In this document: one piece after another, positions 6,020-14,374 of the stretch
How the letters are laid out: each line of letters starts with the position of its first letter
Numbering within the stretch: position 1 is the first letter of the stretch
From: Clostridiales bacterium
GTDB taxonomy: Bacteria; Bacillota; Clostridia; Caldicoprobacterales; DTU083
NCBI GenBank assembly: GCA_012512335.1
Contig: JAAZEK010000188.1
Location: 1 to 14,374 of the forward strand
Reading direction: 5' to 3'
Length of the DNA: 14,374 bases
The notes under the pieces: generated by a model
Database searches by the model: none
What the model saw: the letters and a program-made list of their open reading frames with translations, nothing else
Told to the model about the DNA's origin: nothing
Translations under genes and position numbers: made by a program

Positions 6020-7555
6020 ATGGACAGTTCCGGCACTTCTTCATCACAAGTGATCCCTGTGCTACAGGAATCGCTGTTTTCAGTACTTGAGCTTTTCCCT
6101 ATGCCAATGGAATTGTTCTCACCCGATGGTGTCAGTCTATTTGTCAACCAAGCCTTTATGGATTTCTTTCAAATAACTGAATCTAATAAAATAGCTGGCA
6201 GATTTAACATACTAAGCGATCCGTATATGAATCATAAATTAGGTTTATCTGACTATTTGAAACGGATATTTTCTGGAGAAATCCTATCTGTTAATAATAT
6301 CAGAATTTCATGTACAGATAAGAACAGCCGTTATTCGTCAAGCTGTGGTAAGCCTTGGGAAAATGATGTTTATCAAGATATCAATTGCTTTCCTCTACGT
6401 GATGAAAAAGGTTTGATGACTTATGTCATCGCTTTGTACATCAGTTCCGGTCAATACCCATCACGACTGGAAGTCATCAAAGCAAAAAACTATATAGACT
6501 CTCACTGGCATGATGATTACAATCTGGAAAGCATCGCATTTGCTGCCAACATGAGCCCTTATCATCTTTCCCGCCTTTTTAAAAAATACTTTGGAATAAC
6601 AGCTTACCAATACTATCAGGAACTCAAGATCGAACGGATCAAAACAGCACTTCAAAACACCACCCTCAGTATTGGTGAAGCCTTTGCATCATGCGGAACA
6701 GATTACAGTAGTGGTTTTTTGGCTGCATTCAAGCGAAAAGTGGGAATGACACCCTCCAGTTATCGAAAGAGCTTGAATTTCCAAGCCAACATGAAGGAAT
6801 CCGACTCTGCCTTGCCCAGTCATTATTCTGAAATACAGAACCGACTTTTTTCCATTGCCGAGCTTTTCCCAGTTCCCGTCCAGATATTCAGTCCTAACGG
6901 TGATATCCTATACATCAATGAAGCTGTTCTGAACATGTGGAATGTCCGTGACACCACCTCCATCCTTGGCAAATACAATCTTTTGAACGATTCTCTTGTA
7001 AATAAGCAATTCGGATTGAAGGACGAAATTCAAAGAGCTTTTCAAGGGGAAATCGTTCTGATACCGGATATCCGACTTCCTCTGGAACACTTTTGGAAAT
7101 CGTATTACACCCGAAGTGATGCGTATGACATCGAAGCCATCTACACCAACATCCTGAACTTCCCTGTCAGGGACTCGTATGGGAAAATGATTTTCTTGAC
7201 CAGTGTTTTCTTCACAAGCAGAATTTACCAAGGGGCACCAGAGGTAGCAAAAGCTAGAGAATTTCTGGAGAATCATTGGCGAGAAAAATTCAACTCCCAT
7301 AAGCTTGCAGAGGCTGCTGGCATCCGTCACTCTTATCTCGTTCGTTTATTTAAAAAGCATACCGGAATCACTCCTTTCCACTACTATCAAAATCTAAAAT
7401 TCAATGGGATCAAAGCAGATCTACGAAATAGTAACCTTAGCATAGAAGAGGTCTTTATTGCCTGTGGTTTTGAGTCCCCTGGTAATTATACAAGGTTTTT
7501 CAAGGAAAGAGCTGGCATGACCCCTTCTGCCTACAGAAAGACCTTAGGGATATGA
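6020..7555 (+). CDS. AraC-family regulator with duplicated PAS-HTH modules
   Basis: The 511-residue cytosolic transcription factor reads PAS-HTH-PAS-HTH. PAS-like domains span about 16-145 and 272-401 (each starts LFS..ELFP.P...FSP.G and ends FP.RD). AraC-type double helix-turn-helix domains span about 149-253 and 406-510 (each has LFKK..GIT, YYQ.LK and GMTPS.YRK). The two halves align without gaps at a constant offset of 257 residues; by eye 89 of 237 positions are identical, about 38%. A usual AraC protein has one DNA-binding domain of about 100 residues, so this one resembles a covalently joined dimer. I chose ATG 6020 because AAGGAGGT lies six bases before it; a TTG at 5975 has no such site. 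Effector and targets are unknown. Neighbours are a divergent small lipoprotein gene and a convergent giant lipoprotein gene, with which it overlaps by 12 bases. Confidence 0.88.
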   Translation: MDSSGTSSSQVIPVLQESLFSVLELFPMPMELFSPDGVSLFVNQAFMDFFQITESNKIAGRFNILSDPYMNHKLGLSDYLKRIFSGEILSVNNIRISCTDKNSRYSSSCGKPWENDVYQDINCFPLRDEKGLMTYVIALYISSGQYPSRLEVIKAKNYIDSHWHDDYNLESIAFAANMSPYHLSRLFKKYFGITAYQYYQELKIERIKTALQNTTLSIGEAFASCGTDYSSGFLAAFKRKVGMTPSSYRKSLNFQANMKESDSALPSHYSEIQNRLFSIAELFPVPVQIFSPNGDILYINEAVLNMWNVRDTTSILGKYNLLNDSLVNKQFGLKDEIQRAFQGEIVLIPDIRLPLEHFWKSYYTRSDAYDIEAIYTNILNFPVRDSYGKMIFLTSVFFTSRIYQGAPEVAKAREFLENHWREKFNSHKLAEAAGIRHSYLVRLFKKHTGITPFHYYQNLKFNGIKADLRNSNLSIEEVFIACGFESPGNYTRFFKERAGMTPSAYRKTLGI

Positions 7556-10500
7556 CTGCCAAGGGATATCGTTTCCCTTACCCTCTTCCTTCTCTTTCTC
7601 CTTTTCCTTTCTCTCTTTTTCCGTTGTTACCTGAGCATGGTCTTTAGAACCACTGAAAACATGGAAATAAGCACCTACTGCTGCATTGTAGCCATTGGAA
7701 AATCCGCTAAAGCCACTTGTGACGGTTTCATTCACATCCACACCAAAAAGCTTTAATTTCGGCATCTTTTCCATGATCTTGTCAAGGGATTTATCATTCG
7801 CTATATCTATGAACGTATCCATACCGTCACCAGTGTCGGTGCCATCGTGCAAATCATTGAGCTCCTGGTTGCCATCTGTAATCAGCTCATCCAGTTCCGA
7901 AATCTGTTTAGTATAACTGTTAATTGCGTTGATATCATTCATGAATTCTGCTAGCTTTTTGCCTACTTCCAATGCAAATGCCTTACCCTGCACAAGGATT
8001 TGAATGATGTTATCGGTTTGCAGGTTCATAAAGGAAACCGTCCATACCGACACGTTGAGGCCAAGCCATGTACCTTTGATAAATTCCACCGTACCTTCTT
8101 TAAGGAAGGAGGAATTGATAAAATACTCAGCACCGTGATAGCCATTGTCAAATACAGAAAGTACTTCATAGGTGGTTGGATCTAACTCCAACCAAGCGAA
8201 GCGTCCATTGCCGGATCTCTGAGTCGGTTTTGACTGTACCAGTAGGTGCTTTTCGTTTTCCTTCACAGCTTTTATCAGCGTGGGCGGATACATGTTCTCT
8301 TTCTCAAGGATATTTGCCAGATCGTCCCTGCCGCCACTCAGCACAGGTATGGCGTAAATATCGGTGCCTTCCGGGGCATTGAGCCAGACATCCAGAAACC
8401 CAGTTCCTAGCCCTCCAGGAAGTAGCCAGGATTCCAAGCTGGACTGATAGAAGCCGTTCATCAGGAAATAGGCCTTTTTAAGTTCCTCATCCCCTGCATG
8501 AACCTCATTGAAAGGCTGGAGCAAATTCACCCATGTGGTCAAATTGCCTTTGGGGCTAAGCTCCGAGGAAATGACTATGCATCTGGGTTTATTCAGCCGG
8601 CCAAGAACCAAATCAGAGGTTTGAATCATTTCTCTGTCAAAGCTTGTCTGTGCGGCAATCAGATTGTGGATAATGTTTCTATGATACCACTTAGCTATGG
8701 TGAAAGGCTCCGGGTTTTTCACTGCCTTATGTGCTTTATCCGTTGCTTCCCGTAATGTGGTTGCCGATTGAGCAGGTAGATCAGGCAAATTAATGCCTAT
8801 GGCAAGCAGTAGGTTCTCGGGTTTTTGTCCTTCTGATAGGGTTACCTCATGGGTATACTTCTTATCCAATCCACCAAACTCGACCCGAAATCCGTAGATT
8901 TGCTTATAATCCCGAAGGGGATTTTCCCCCACCACAACTTCGTCAATCGTGGTAAGAATCGCAGTGTATTCTTTTTTCCCACCGTCAGTGACTGGTGCAA
9001 AGCCCAAATCAATGGCATCCAAGCTCAGTTGGTCCAGGGGAATGGTCTTATCAAGCATTAAGAGTTCTGCCTGCTTTTTCCCTCCTTCCTCTCCGCCCAA
9101 CGCACTTCCTATATCGCCACCTACTGCATTTTGCGATCCGTCCAATCCGGGCTCATATAATGCATATACCCTTACATTTGCTATATTACCAGAATGATTC
9201 AACTCATCATGTTCTATAGAAGAGCTGTACACCAATCCGGACAGCTGGGATAAATCCATCATAAAGGGAATGACAAACACTTTTTTCTCGCCTTTCTCGT
9301 TTTCATAGGCAATACCAACTGGATAGGGATCCCAACTTTTTACATCGAAACCATAAAACTCAGACAGGATTTTGTTACCTATATCCGTGAAGGAGTAAGT
9401 CTTCCATTGAGGTTGAAAGCCAATATTCGAAAACAGGACCATGGCGGTATCCATAACTGCGGCAATATCGCCGAAGCCTTGGGTTAGTACGCTCTCAGGT
9501 GAATAGTTGGATCTATACACTTTTGGAATACAGTTGATTTGCCTTAAGATCTTAAGAACCTGTTCCTCATTGACAACATCCTTCATAAGCTGAATGCCGT
9601 GGGTATTGATGGTGGGAATCACCAAGTTGTCATACCCATCCTTTTCTTCCAATTGGATCACGGGATTATATTTGTTTTCGCCCAAGGTATGGTATTTTTT
9701 TATGGCTGCATCCACAGCGTTATTCAATATTTTTGCGAATTCATCTTCCTTCGGAATCTCCGTCTTGAATGCAATTAGCTCGGGCGAGAATAACGTGTCT
9801 GTGGCAACGGGCACCAGCAGGTTTTCATTATAGCTTGATTGCAGAGTCCATTTGGCTATATCTCCAGATGGTCTGTCAAACACAACCAGAGCTCGCCGCT
9901 CATGGCCTTCAAACACGGCGAATCGGTCCCCGATTCCGAATATTAGGTTCTGGTTTACTCTTGACGGATTCACAAGTTCACCGGTGGATTCACTGCCGGG
10001 AGTATAATTCTTGTTCACCAGGCTGAAGTAGTCGGGAGGAACAACAGTGCCTTCATTGCCGGGTTTGTCGATGAAGGTTACATCCAAGACCACCATACCG
10101 GAGCCCAGTGCATATTCATCTCCATTTCTGCCGGGTAGGTTCAATTGTTCAGGCAACTGGGTAAGCTGGTTGATTCGGACCTTGACATAATCACCATCAA
10201 CCTCTGCCACAGGAGGGGGAGCACTTAGGGCTTCTCCTTCGGAAACCGGGAAAACAGCACTGGTGTCTGCCAGATCAAGAAATAGCTGAGATTCGTAGTT
10301 TTCAAGAGTGATGGGGATATCATACGCCATCCGCACAAGATTGGAGGATGCCGGAGCCAACATCACCGCTTCCTGAAATCCAAAGGGCATATGGTTAGTG
10401 ACATTACTGACCTGAGAGAGAAGCGCTCCGCTTGTGGTATCGAATTTTAGATAAATGCGCTCTGCAGGATTGATGTTCAGGAGTGCTTGTACCTTGGTGT

Positions 10501-13500
10501 CAAATACAGCTTCTACCATACGAAATGCCGAAGCGTTGGAAGCTTGATGTTTGCTGATTTCATCTTCCACACTGGTAGCGGTCACCTGCATGGTAAACCC
10601 ATCCGTAATGCTTTGCGTAGTGGATTGGGGCAAAGCCTCCAGCTTCAGCAGCCTATCGGGCATCTCACCGACAATGGGCATTTGAATATGACCATTATTC
10701 GTATCGTAAAAATGAAGGGACTGCTGAATATAGCCGGTAGAACTATAAGGGATCATAAAAATCAGTGTTCCCTTCACGGCACCTCCGGGGGGAATGGTTA
10801 GGGAAGGATCTCCGTGAACCATAACGGGGTTCTGCACTAGCCAAGTTGCCTTGGATGCTGGGTACATCCCCATACCGTCGATGCTGATGTAGAAATGATT
10901 GAATATGCTAGGGATCAAGTAGGGGATTTTATCGACAGTGATATTTCTCATCTCTACTTCGAATGCTGCAAACCGATGATTGTGCCTTGCAACATCCAAA
11001 CCCAACATTTGATCAAAATAGGCAGCTTCTCCAATGGTAAGCTCCATCGCCTGATTGTTCATGGTTTTTCCGATTTCGGTTTTGCTATAAATGATACTGT
11101 CTTTGCCGATCACACCAACACCACGCATGCCCGAAGAATCTTCCTTATCGGTTTTCACGGTGGACAGGTTGGCCTTTTTACCGGTTTCGATTCGAACCAC
11201 ATCAGGCTCATGGGGTGTTCCTTTTTTCTGAGGCGGGGTGAACTCCGCATCGTCCTGCGCTTTGTAGGTGAGGGCTTCCCCCTGATCTGACCGGTAGGAG
11301 ATTTCCACTGTAATCGGTGTGATTAGCGATTCACTTGGCTGTCCCAGCTTTTCCAGCAGAGAATTAAGCTTTTCCATAATGTCATCGATAGACTCACTGA
11401 CCACATACTCTCCCTGGGTGGCTTCCGCCGCTTCCGCAAACACTTTTTCCTTTTCCGGAGTGGAAATACCCATACCGATCCAGAGAACAAAAATTCCCTT
11501 GTCCTTAATTTTAGATAGAATCTTCTGATATGCTTCTTGACTGTCTTCAGGCACCTCAAGCCCAGAATCTGTGTGAAATATAATCACCTTCTTACTGCTG
11601 GGTACCGTGATAATGTTCTCATATGCAGAAGTCAAAGCTTCTACGACAGGGGTTCCGTTTTCCGCATGCATCTCCCCAATTGCTTTAAGGAAAGTCAGTT
11701 TATCCGTTGTGGAGATCTGGCTTCGGTTGAGTTTTATTTTTACAGGTCCGCCTCCCTGGAAGGTCATAAGCTGCATTACAGCATTAGCAGGCAGCTTGCC
11801 TATGAAATCCGCTAACATCCGCTTTGTTTTTTCCATGCGGTAGTTGCAGTCCACACCCTCCTCCGGTGCCTTATTCATGGATCCCGAATTGTCTACAGCT
11901 ATCGAGACCACTGGTGTTTCGCTTATATTACTTTCCGTAGGACGTACATAGGTGACGATAAAGTTGTTTCCCAACCGAGAGCCGATGGCAATAAATACCT
12001 GTTCCAAAGCTTCTGGATCTTTTGCAGGATAGTATTGCCCATTGGACGAACTAGCAAACTCCATTAAGCACTGGATATCTGGTGCTCCATCCACAGAGGT
12101 GACGGACTCCCCTTCGTTAAGTCTTTTGCCAAATCCAATGGCATAGACAGGAATATTCGATTCCTTTAATTTTTGGATTACTGCATCCTTGGTGTTGGTA
12201 CTGCCGTGCTTCCCTCCATCCTCACGTGAATCTACACCATCGGTAAAGACCACTACAGTAGGACGTGTTTTCCCTTGCACTGCGTTGATTCCCGTGACAG
12301 TAGCATCATACAGTTTGGTATAACCGGTTGGTCGGATTTCGGTAAGGGCTTTGAGTGCAGCATCCTTAGTTTCCCCCGGATGGGAGGTGATGGAAGTGCT
12401 GAATTGTATGATTTTAATAAAACTGTTCTCCGGAAGGGATTCTATGAATTTTTTAGCAGCTTCAATGGTTGCAGCCATATCCTTTTTCATTGATCCTGAG
12501 GAGTCGATGACCAAGGCGACACTACAAGGGGCAATCTGCCTTTGTATGTCCAAAATCTGTACCAGCTTACCGCCTTCGGTGATGACTGTGTTTTCCTTGG
12601 TGGGGAAGATATCACGTTCCTTTGGATCACTCACTGACAGAGCTAGTTCAGCTGTCACAGTTAAGTCCTTCTTTTCTTCAATGGCGATGCTGCCGGTTAG
12701 CTCCCGATCATCCGTGGAAGACATGATCACATCGGTAGCAGCCCGCAGACTGTCCGGAAGGTAGACGGCGGTTTCTTCCCCGGAGGATACGGGAACCAGC
12801 TGCGTCCTGCTCCTGCCAAGTTCACTGGGCAACATGTTGACCACACTGTAATACCCGGCAGGCAATGTAAAGTAGGTATCATCTCCACTACTGACACCAT
12901 AATTGTTGGCATGTACATTGACCTCTTCCCGGGCAAAAGAGTATCGATTGCTGCCGACATCATAACTGATGCTGACATGCTGCTGCGGAACAACATATAC
13001 TCTTCCATAAGGTGTGTTCTTAACTACGAGTGTACCTATACCGCCTGGCTGATAGCCGGGCAGGGCATACTCCGTTTCCTCCATGGTAAAAGTAAATTCC
13101 GCAGGAAGCGGTTCGCTGTGATGCTTTTGCAGGATAAACTCCACCAACCCAGCATCCTGAGGGAAGTCATACAGTGTATAATCCTTGTATTGAGCGGCAT
13201 GTAACAGCGCATAATATCTTGCCATGGTCGAACTGTTGTCAGTTTGGCAGTCGTTTTCGGTTCTGACCTCCAGTACGCCATCGGGCAGGCTCACTTTGAG
13301 AAGAGTGAACTTTTCCCCGGGTATCTCCATCAAAAAGCGGAATGCCCCATTGCTGTCAAATTGGTCGGCAGTGATGGTATACTCACGGTTTATTTCAAAA
13401 GTATTCTGTTTCACAATTTGAAGATAGACCCGCTGCCAATCCTTCGCTTCCACCTGACACCACCAGACAGCGTCCTCCTGATTCAAGCGAAAGGCAAAGG

Positions 13501-14050
13501 AATCCTCATAAGCTGTGGGGTAAATCTCTGCTCCGAGTTTTTCTGCATATTCCCTTAAGAAGGGCAGAACATCTCCAGTTTGGGCCGTAAACTTCAGTTC
13601 CCAGCCTTCCCCGTATAATTTTTTAGTGATTTCAGCAAAACCATCCAGATAGGACAGCTCTACACTGCCTTCCTTGTAGTTATATGCTCCAAGATCATAG
13701 AGCTTTTGTGCTCCCAGGGGGTTGATTTCCGGAACCGGGATGTCCCAGTTGCCCACTTCCCCAGTTTGCGGTGTTTCCGGAGCTAAACCTCTAGTGGTAA
13801 GCCCGCTAACTGAGACATTTTTCAGGTATTCACTCATGAAGCTCACCAAGGGTGATTCTGCATCTTCCTTTGTGCTGGAGTCTCCCTGCACGGCATCTTC
13901 AGGATCCGATCCCGAGGTGGGTTTATCAGTTTCCGTCTCGGACGGAGCCTTAGTTTCCTTGACATTGTTCTTTGGGAGAAGTTTTGAACAGCCTACAAAA
14001 GCACTGATCATCATACATAATATCAGAATGTAGGAAAATAATTTTTTCAT
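7544..14050 (-). CDS. Giant lipoprotein with two tandem von Willebrand A domains
   Basis: The 2168-residue product starts with a signal peptide and lipobox AFVGC (C21), then a Ser/Thr/Glu/Asp-rich linker to about residue 70, so it should be anchored on the outer face of the membrane. Residues about 75-505 are beta-rich and unassigned. vWA domain 1 (about 508-705) has a complete metal site: DSSGSM (D516, S518, S520), T578 and TDG (D604). vWA domain 2 (about 714-905) has DNSGSM (D720, S722, S724), T800 and D828. Such sites bind protein partners through a divalent metal. The remaining 1250 residues are not recognised; a stretch near 1525-1560 faintly recalls a transglutaminase core without its cysteine. 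The C terminus has a Lys/Glu run (about 2144-2158). The ATG has AAGGGGGA six bases upstream. One unbroken frame covers 6.5 kb, and base composition is richer in G+C than elsewhere in the window. Confidence 0.88.
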   Translation of the reverse strand: MKKLFSYILILCMMISAFVGCSKLLPKNNVKETKAPSETETDKPTSGSDPEDAVQGDSSTKEDAESPLVSFMSEYLKNVSVSGLTTRGLAPETPQTGEVGNWDIPVPEINPLGAQKLYDLGAYNYKEGSVELSYLDGFAEITKKLYGEGWELKFTAQTGDVLPFLREYAEKLGAEIYPTAYEDSFAFRLNQEDAVWWCQVEAKDWQRVYLQIVKQNTFEINREYTITADQFDSNGAFRFLMEIPGEKFTLLKVSLPDGVLEVRTENDCQTDNSSTMARYYALLHAAQYKDYTLYDFPQDAGLVEFILQKHHSEPLPAEFTFTMEETEYALPGYQPGGIGTLVVKNTPYGRVYVVPQQHVSISYDVGSNRYSFAREEVNVHANNYGVSSGDDTYFTLPAGYYSVVNMLPSELGRSRTQLVPVSSGEETAVYLPDSLRAATDVIMSSTDDRELTGSIAIEEKKDLTVTAELALSVSDPKERDIFPTKENTVITEGGKLVQILDIQRQIAPCSVALVIDSSGSMKKDMAATIEAAKKFIESLPENSFIKIIQFSTSITSHPGETKDAALKALTEIRPTGYTKLYDATVTGINAVQGKTRPTVVVFTDGVDSREDGGKHGSTNTKDAVIQKLKESNIPVYAIGFGKRLNEGESVTSVDGAPDIQCLMEFASSSNGQYYPAKDPEALEQVFIAIGSRLGNNFIVTYVRPTESNISETPVVSIAVDNSGSMNKAPEEGVDCNYRMEKTKRMLADFIGKLPANAVMQLMTFQGGGPVKIKLNRSQISTTDKLTFLKAIGEMHAENGTPVVEALTSAYENIITVPSSKKVIIFHTDSGLEVPEDSQEAYQKILSKIKDKGIFVLWIGMGISTPEKEKVFAEAAEATQGEYVVSESIDDIMEKLNSLLEKLGQPSESLITPITVEISYRSDQGEALTYKAQDDAEFTPPQKKGTPHEPDVVRIETGKKANLSTVKTDKEDSSGMRGVGVIGKDSIIYSKTEIGKTMNNQAMELTIGEAAYFDQMLGLDVARHNHRFAAFEVEMRNITVDKIPYLIPSIFNHFYISIDGMGMYPASKATWLVQNPVMVHGDPSLTIPPGGAVKGTLIFMIPYSSTGYIQQSLHFYDTNNGHIQMPIVGEMPDRLLKLEALPQSTTQSITDGFTMQVTATSVEDEISKHQASNASAFRMVEAVFDTKVQALLNINPAERIYLKFDTTSGALLSQVSNVTNHMPFGFQEAVMLAPASSNLVRMAYDIPITLENYESQLFLDLADTSAVFPVSEGEALSAPPPVAEVDGDYVKVRINQLTQLPEQLNLPGRNGDEYALGSGMVVLDVTFIDKPGNEGTVVPPDYFSLVNKNYTPGSESTGELVNPSRVNQNLIFGIGDRFAVFEGHERRALVVFDRPSGDIAKWTLQSSYNENLLVPVATDTLFSPELIAFKTEIPKEDEFAKILNNAVDAAIKKYHTLGENKYNPVIQLEEKDGYDNLVIPTINTHGIQLMKDVVNEEQVLKILRQINCIPKVYRSNYSPESVLTQGFGDIAAVMDTAMVLFSNIGFQPQWKTYSFTDIGNKILSEFYGFDVKSWDPYPVGIAYENEKGEKKVFVIPFMMDLSQLSGLVYSSSIEHDELNHSGNIANVRVYALYEPGLDGSQNAVGGDIGSALGGEEGGKKQAELLMLDKTIPLDQLSLDAIDLGFAPVTDGGKKEYTAILTTIDEVVVGENPLRDYKQIYGFRVEFGGLDKKYTHEVTLSEGQKPENLLLAIGINLPDLPAQSATTLREATDKAHKAVKNPEPFTIAKWYHRNIIHNLIAAQTSFDREMIQTSDLVLGRLNKPRCIVISSELSPKGNLTTWVNLLQPFNEVHAGDEELKKAYFLMNGFYQSSLESWLLPGGLGTGFLDVWLNAPEGTDIYAIPVLSGGRDDLANILEKENMYPPTLIKAVKENEKHLLVQSKPTQRSGNGRFAWLELDPTTYEVLSVFDNGYHGAEYFINSSFLKEGTVEFIKGTWLGLNVSVWTVSFMNLQTDNIIQILVQGKAFALEVGKKLAEFMNDINAINSYTKQISELDELITDGNQELNDLHDGTDTGDGMDTFIDIANDKSLDKIMEKMPKLKLFGVDVNETVTSGFSGFSNGYNAAVGAYFHVFSGSKDHAQVTTEKERKEKEKEKEEGKGNDIPWQSYP
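7581..7622. repeat. 42-base polypyrimidine/polypurine tract
   Basis: The plus strand is pure C/T for 42 bases. On the minus strand it is pure G/A and encodes the Lys/Glu-rich tail of the giant lipoprotein. It is low-complexity coding sequence, but such tracts can also form triplex DNA or pause polymerase. Confidence 0.75.
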
Positions 14051-14323
14051 GGTTGATCCCCCTTACCTTAACAGACTTCACAAGATGGGCATGATATTGG
14101 CAGTTACTGAAGATGTGCATATATACATAACTCTTACACTATAAGTATAACATTTTTGAAACAACATAAAATTAATCTGAATGCGCATCTTCATTCAAAT
14201 TTGGACGTATATTTGGGACAACTCAGGAAACTTATATTATGAAAGTTGAGTTATTCAAAAATGGGTGCTACAATATTTTGTATAATCATAGTACATAAAA
14301 ATGTAGCGAAAGGAAGATGAACA
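14051..14323. promoter_or_regulatory. Divergent region between giant lipoprotein and reductase-like gene
   Basis: The gap of 273 bases holds the start signals of both genes. For the giant gene, AAGGGGGA lies at 14064-14057, and TATACT- and TATAGT-like -10 candidates occur near 14135-14155 on the minus strand without a clear -35. For the reductase, TATAAT lies at 14281-14286 with no good -35, so an activator may be needed. An imperfect dyad (AACTCA at 14220-14225 with TGAGTT at 14247-14252, inner ACTT and AAGT) sits upstream of that -10 and could be an operator. No RNA gene or small ORF is supported. Confidence 0.4.
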
Positions 14324-14374
14324 ATGGCAAAAGTCGGTATCTTAGTTGGTAGTCTTAGGGAGGATTCTTATTCT
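14324..14374 (+). CDS. NAD(P)H-dependent FMN reductase-like protein (N-terminal fragment)
   Basis: Only 17 codons lie inside the window. They read MAKVGILVGSLREDSYS, a match to the start of the flavodoxin-fold NADPH-dependent FMN reductase family: a first beta strand (KVGILVGS) followed by the phosphate-binding loop of the form GSLR..S.S that holds FMN. An AGGAA ribosome site at 14311-14315 is eight bases from the ATG. Members reduce flavins, azo dyes, quinones or chromate with NAD(P)H; the specific role cannot be told from this fragment. It is divergent from the giant lipoprotein gene. Confidence 0.7.
   Translation, partial: MAKVGILVGSLREDSYS

Noticed and set aside
7561..7579. Hairpin just past the regulator as its terminator
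   Set aside because: Only six base pairs, no T run directly after it, and it lies inside the coding end of the giant gene.
11323..11559. Second minus-strand frame inside the giant gene
   Set aside because: It is a shifted-frame shadow with an Arg/Lys-rich composition; the main frame continues unbroken through the second vWA domain.

Overview
The window looks like a chromosomal segment of a low-to-moderate GC member of the Bacillota, most likely a clostridium-type anaerobe. The grounds are strong AGGAGG-type ribosome binding sites, sigma-A-like promoters, several lipoproteins with Gram-positive lipoboxes, a BioY-type biotin transporter subunit and Pro-Ser-Pro linkers behind a lipoprotein cysteine. 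I cannot name the species. I see no phage, transposase, integrase, CRISPR array, tRNA or rRNA.

Layout. 1-534 is the 3' part of bioY. It converges on a minus-strand pair, a fused msrAB lipoprotein gene (1417-2568) followed by a YgiD-like extradiol dioxygenase (559-1329). A near-perfect hairpin closes the bioY/dioxygenase junction and contains the last codons of the dioxygenase. cysK (2837-3769) is divergent from msrAB and has a good promoter. cysK converges on a PHP-domain phosphoesterase gene that starts with TTG (3877-4560), with a long hairpin between them. A small FMN_bind-like lipoprotein gene (4833-5390) ends in a textbook terminator, beyond which lies a small unknown lipoprotein (5476-5892, minus). 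Divergent from that is an unusual AraC-type regulator (6020-7555) made of two tandem copies of a PAS-like plus AraC-HTH module. The regulator overlaps tail to tail by 12 bp with a 2168-residue lipoprotein gene (7544-14050, minus) carrying two tandem von Willebrand A domains. At the right edge, 14324-14374 is the start of a flavodoxin-fold NAD(P)H/FMN reductase-like gene.

How the genes may work together. The left half is housekeeping and redox or sulfur metabolism: biotin uptake, methionine sulfoxide repair, cysteine synthesis. Four of the ten genes encode predicted lipoproteins, so much of the window faces the cell surface. The most distinctive part is 5476-14050: small lipoprotein, double-module regulator, giant vWA lipoprotein. 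The arrangement suggests a surface system with its own regulator, but nothing in the sequence proves regulation. Base composition rises inside the giant gene (spot counts 43-58% G+C against 35-42% elsewhere), which hints at a separate history for it.
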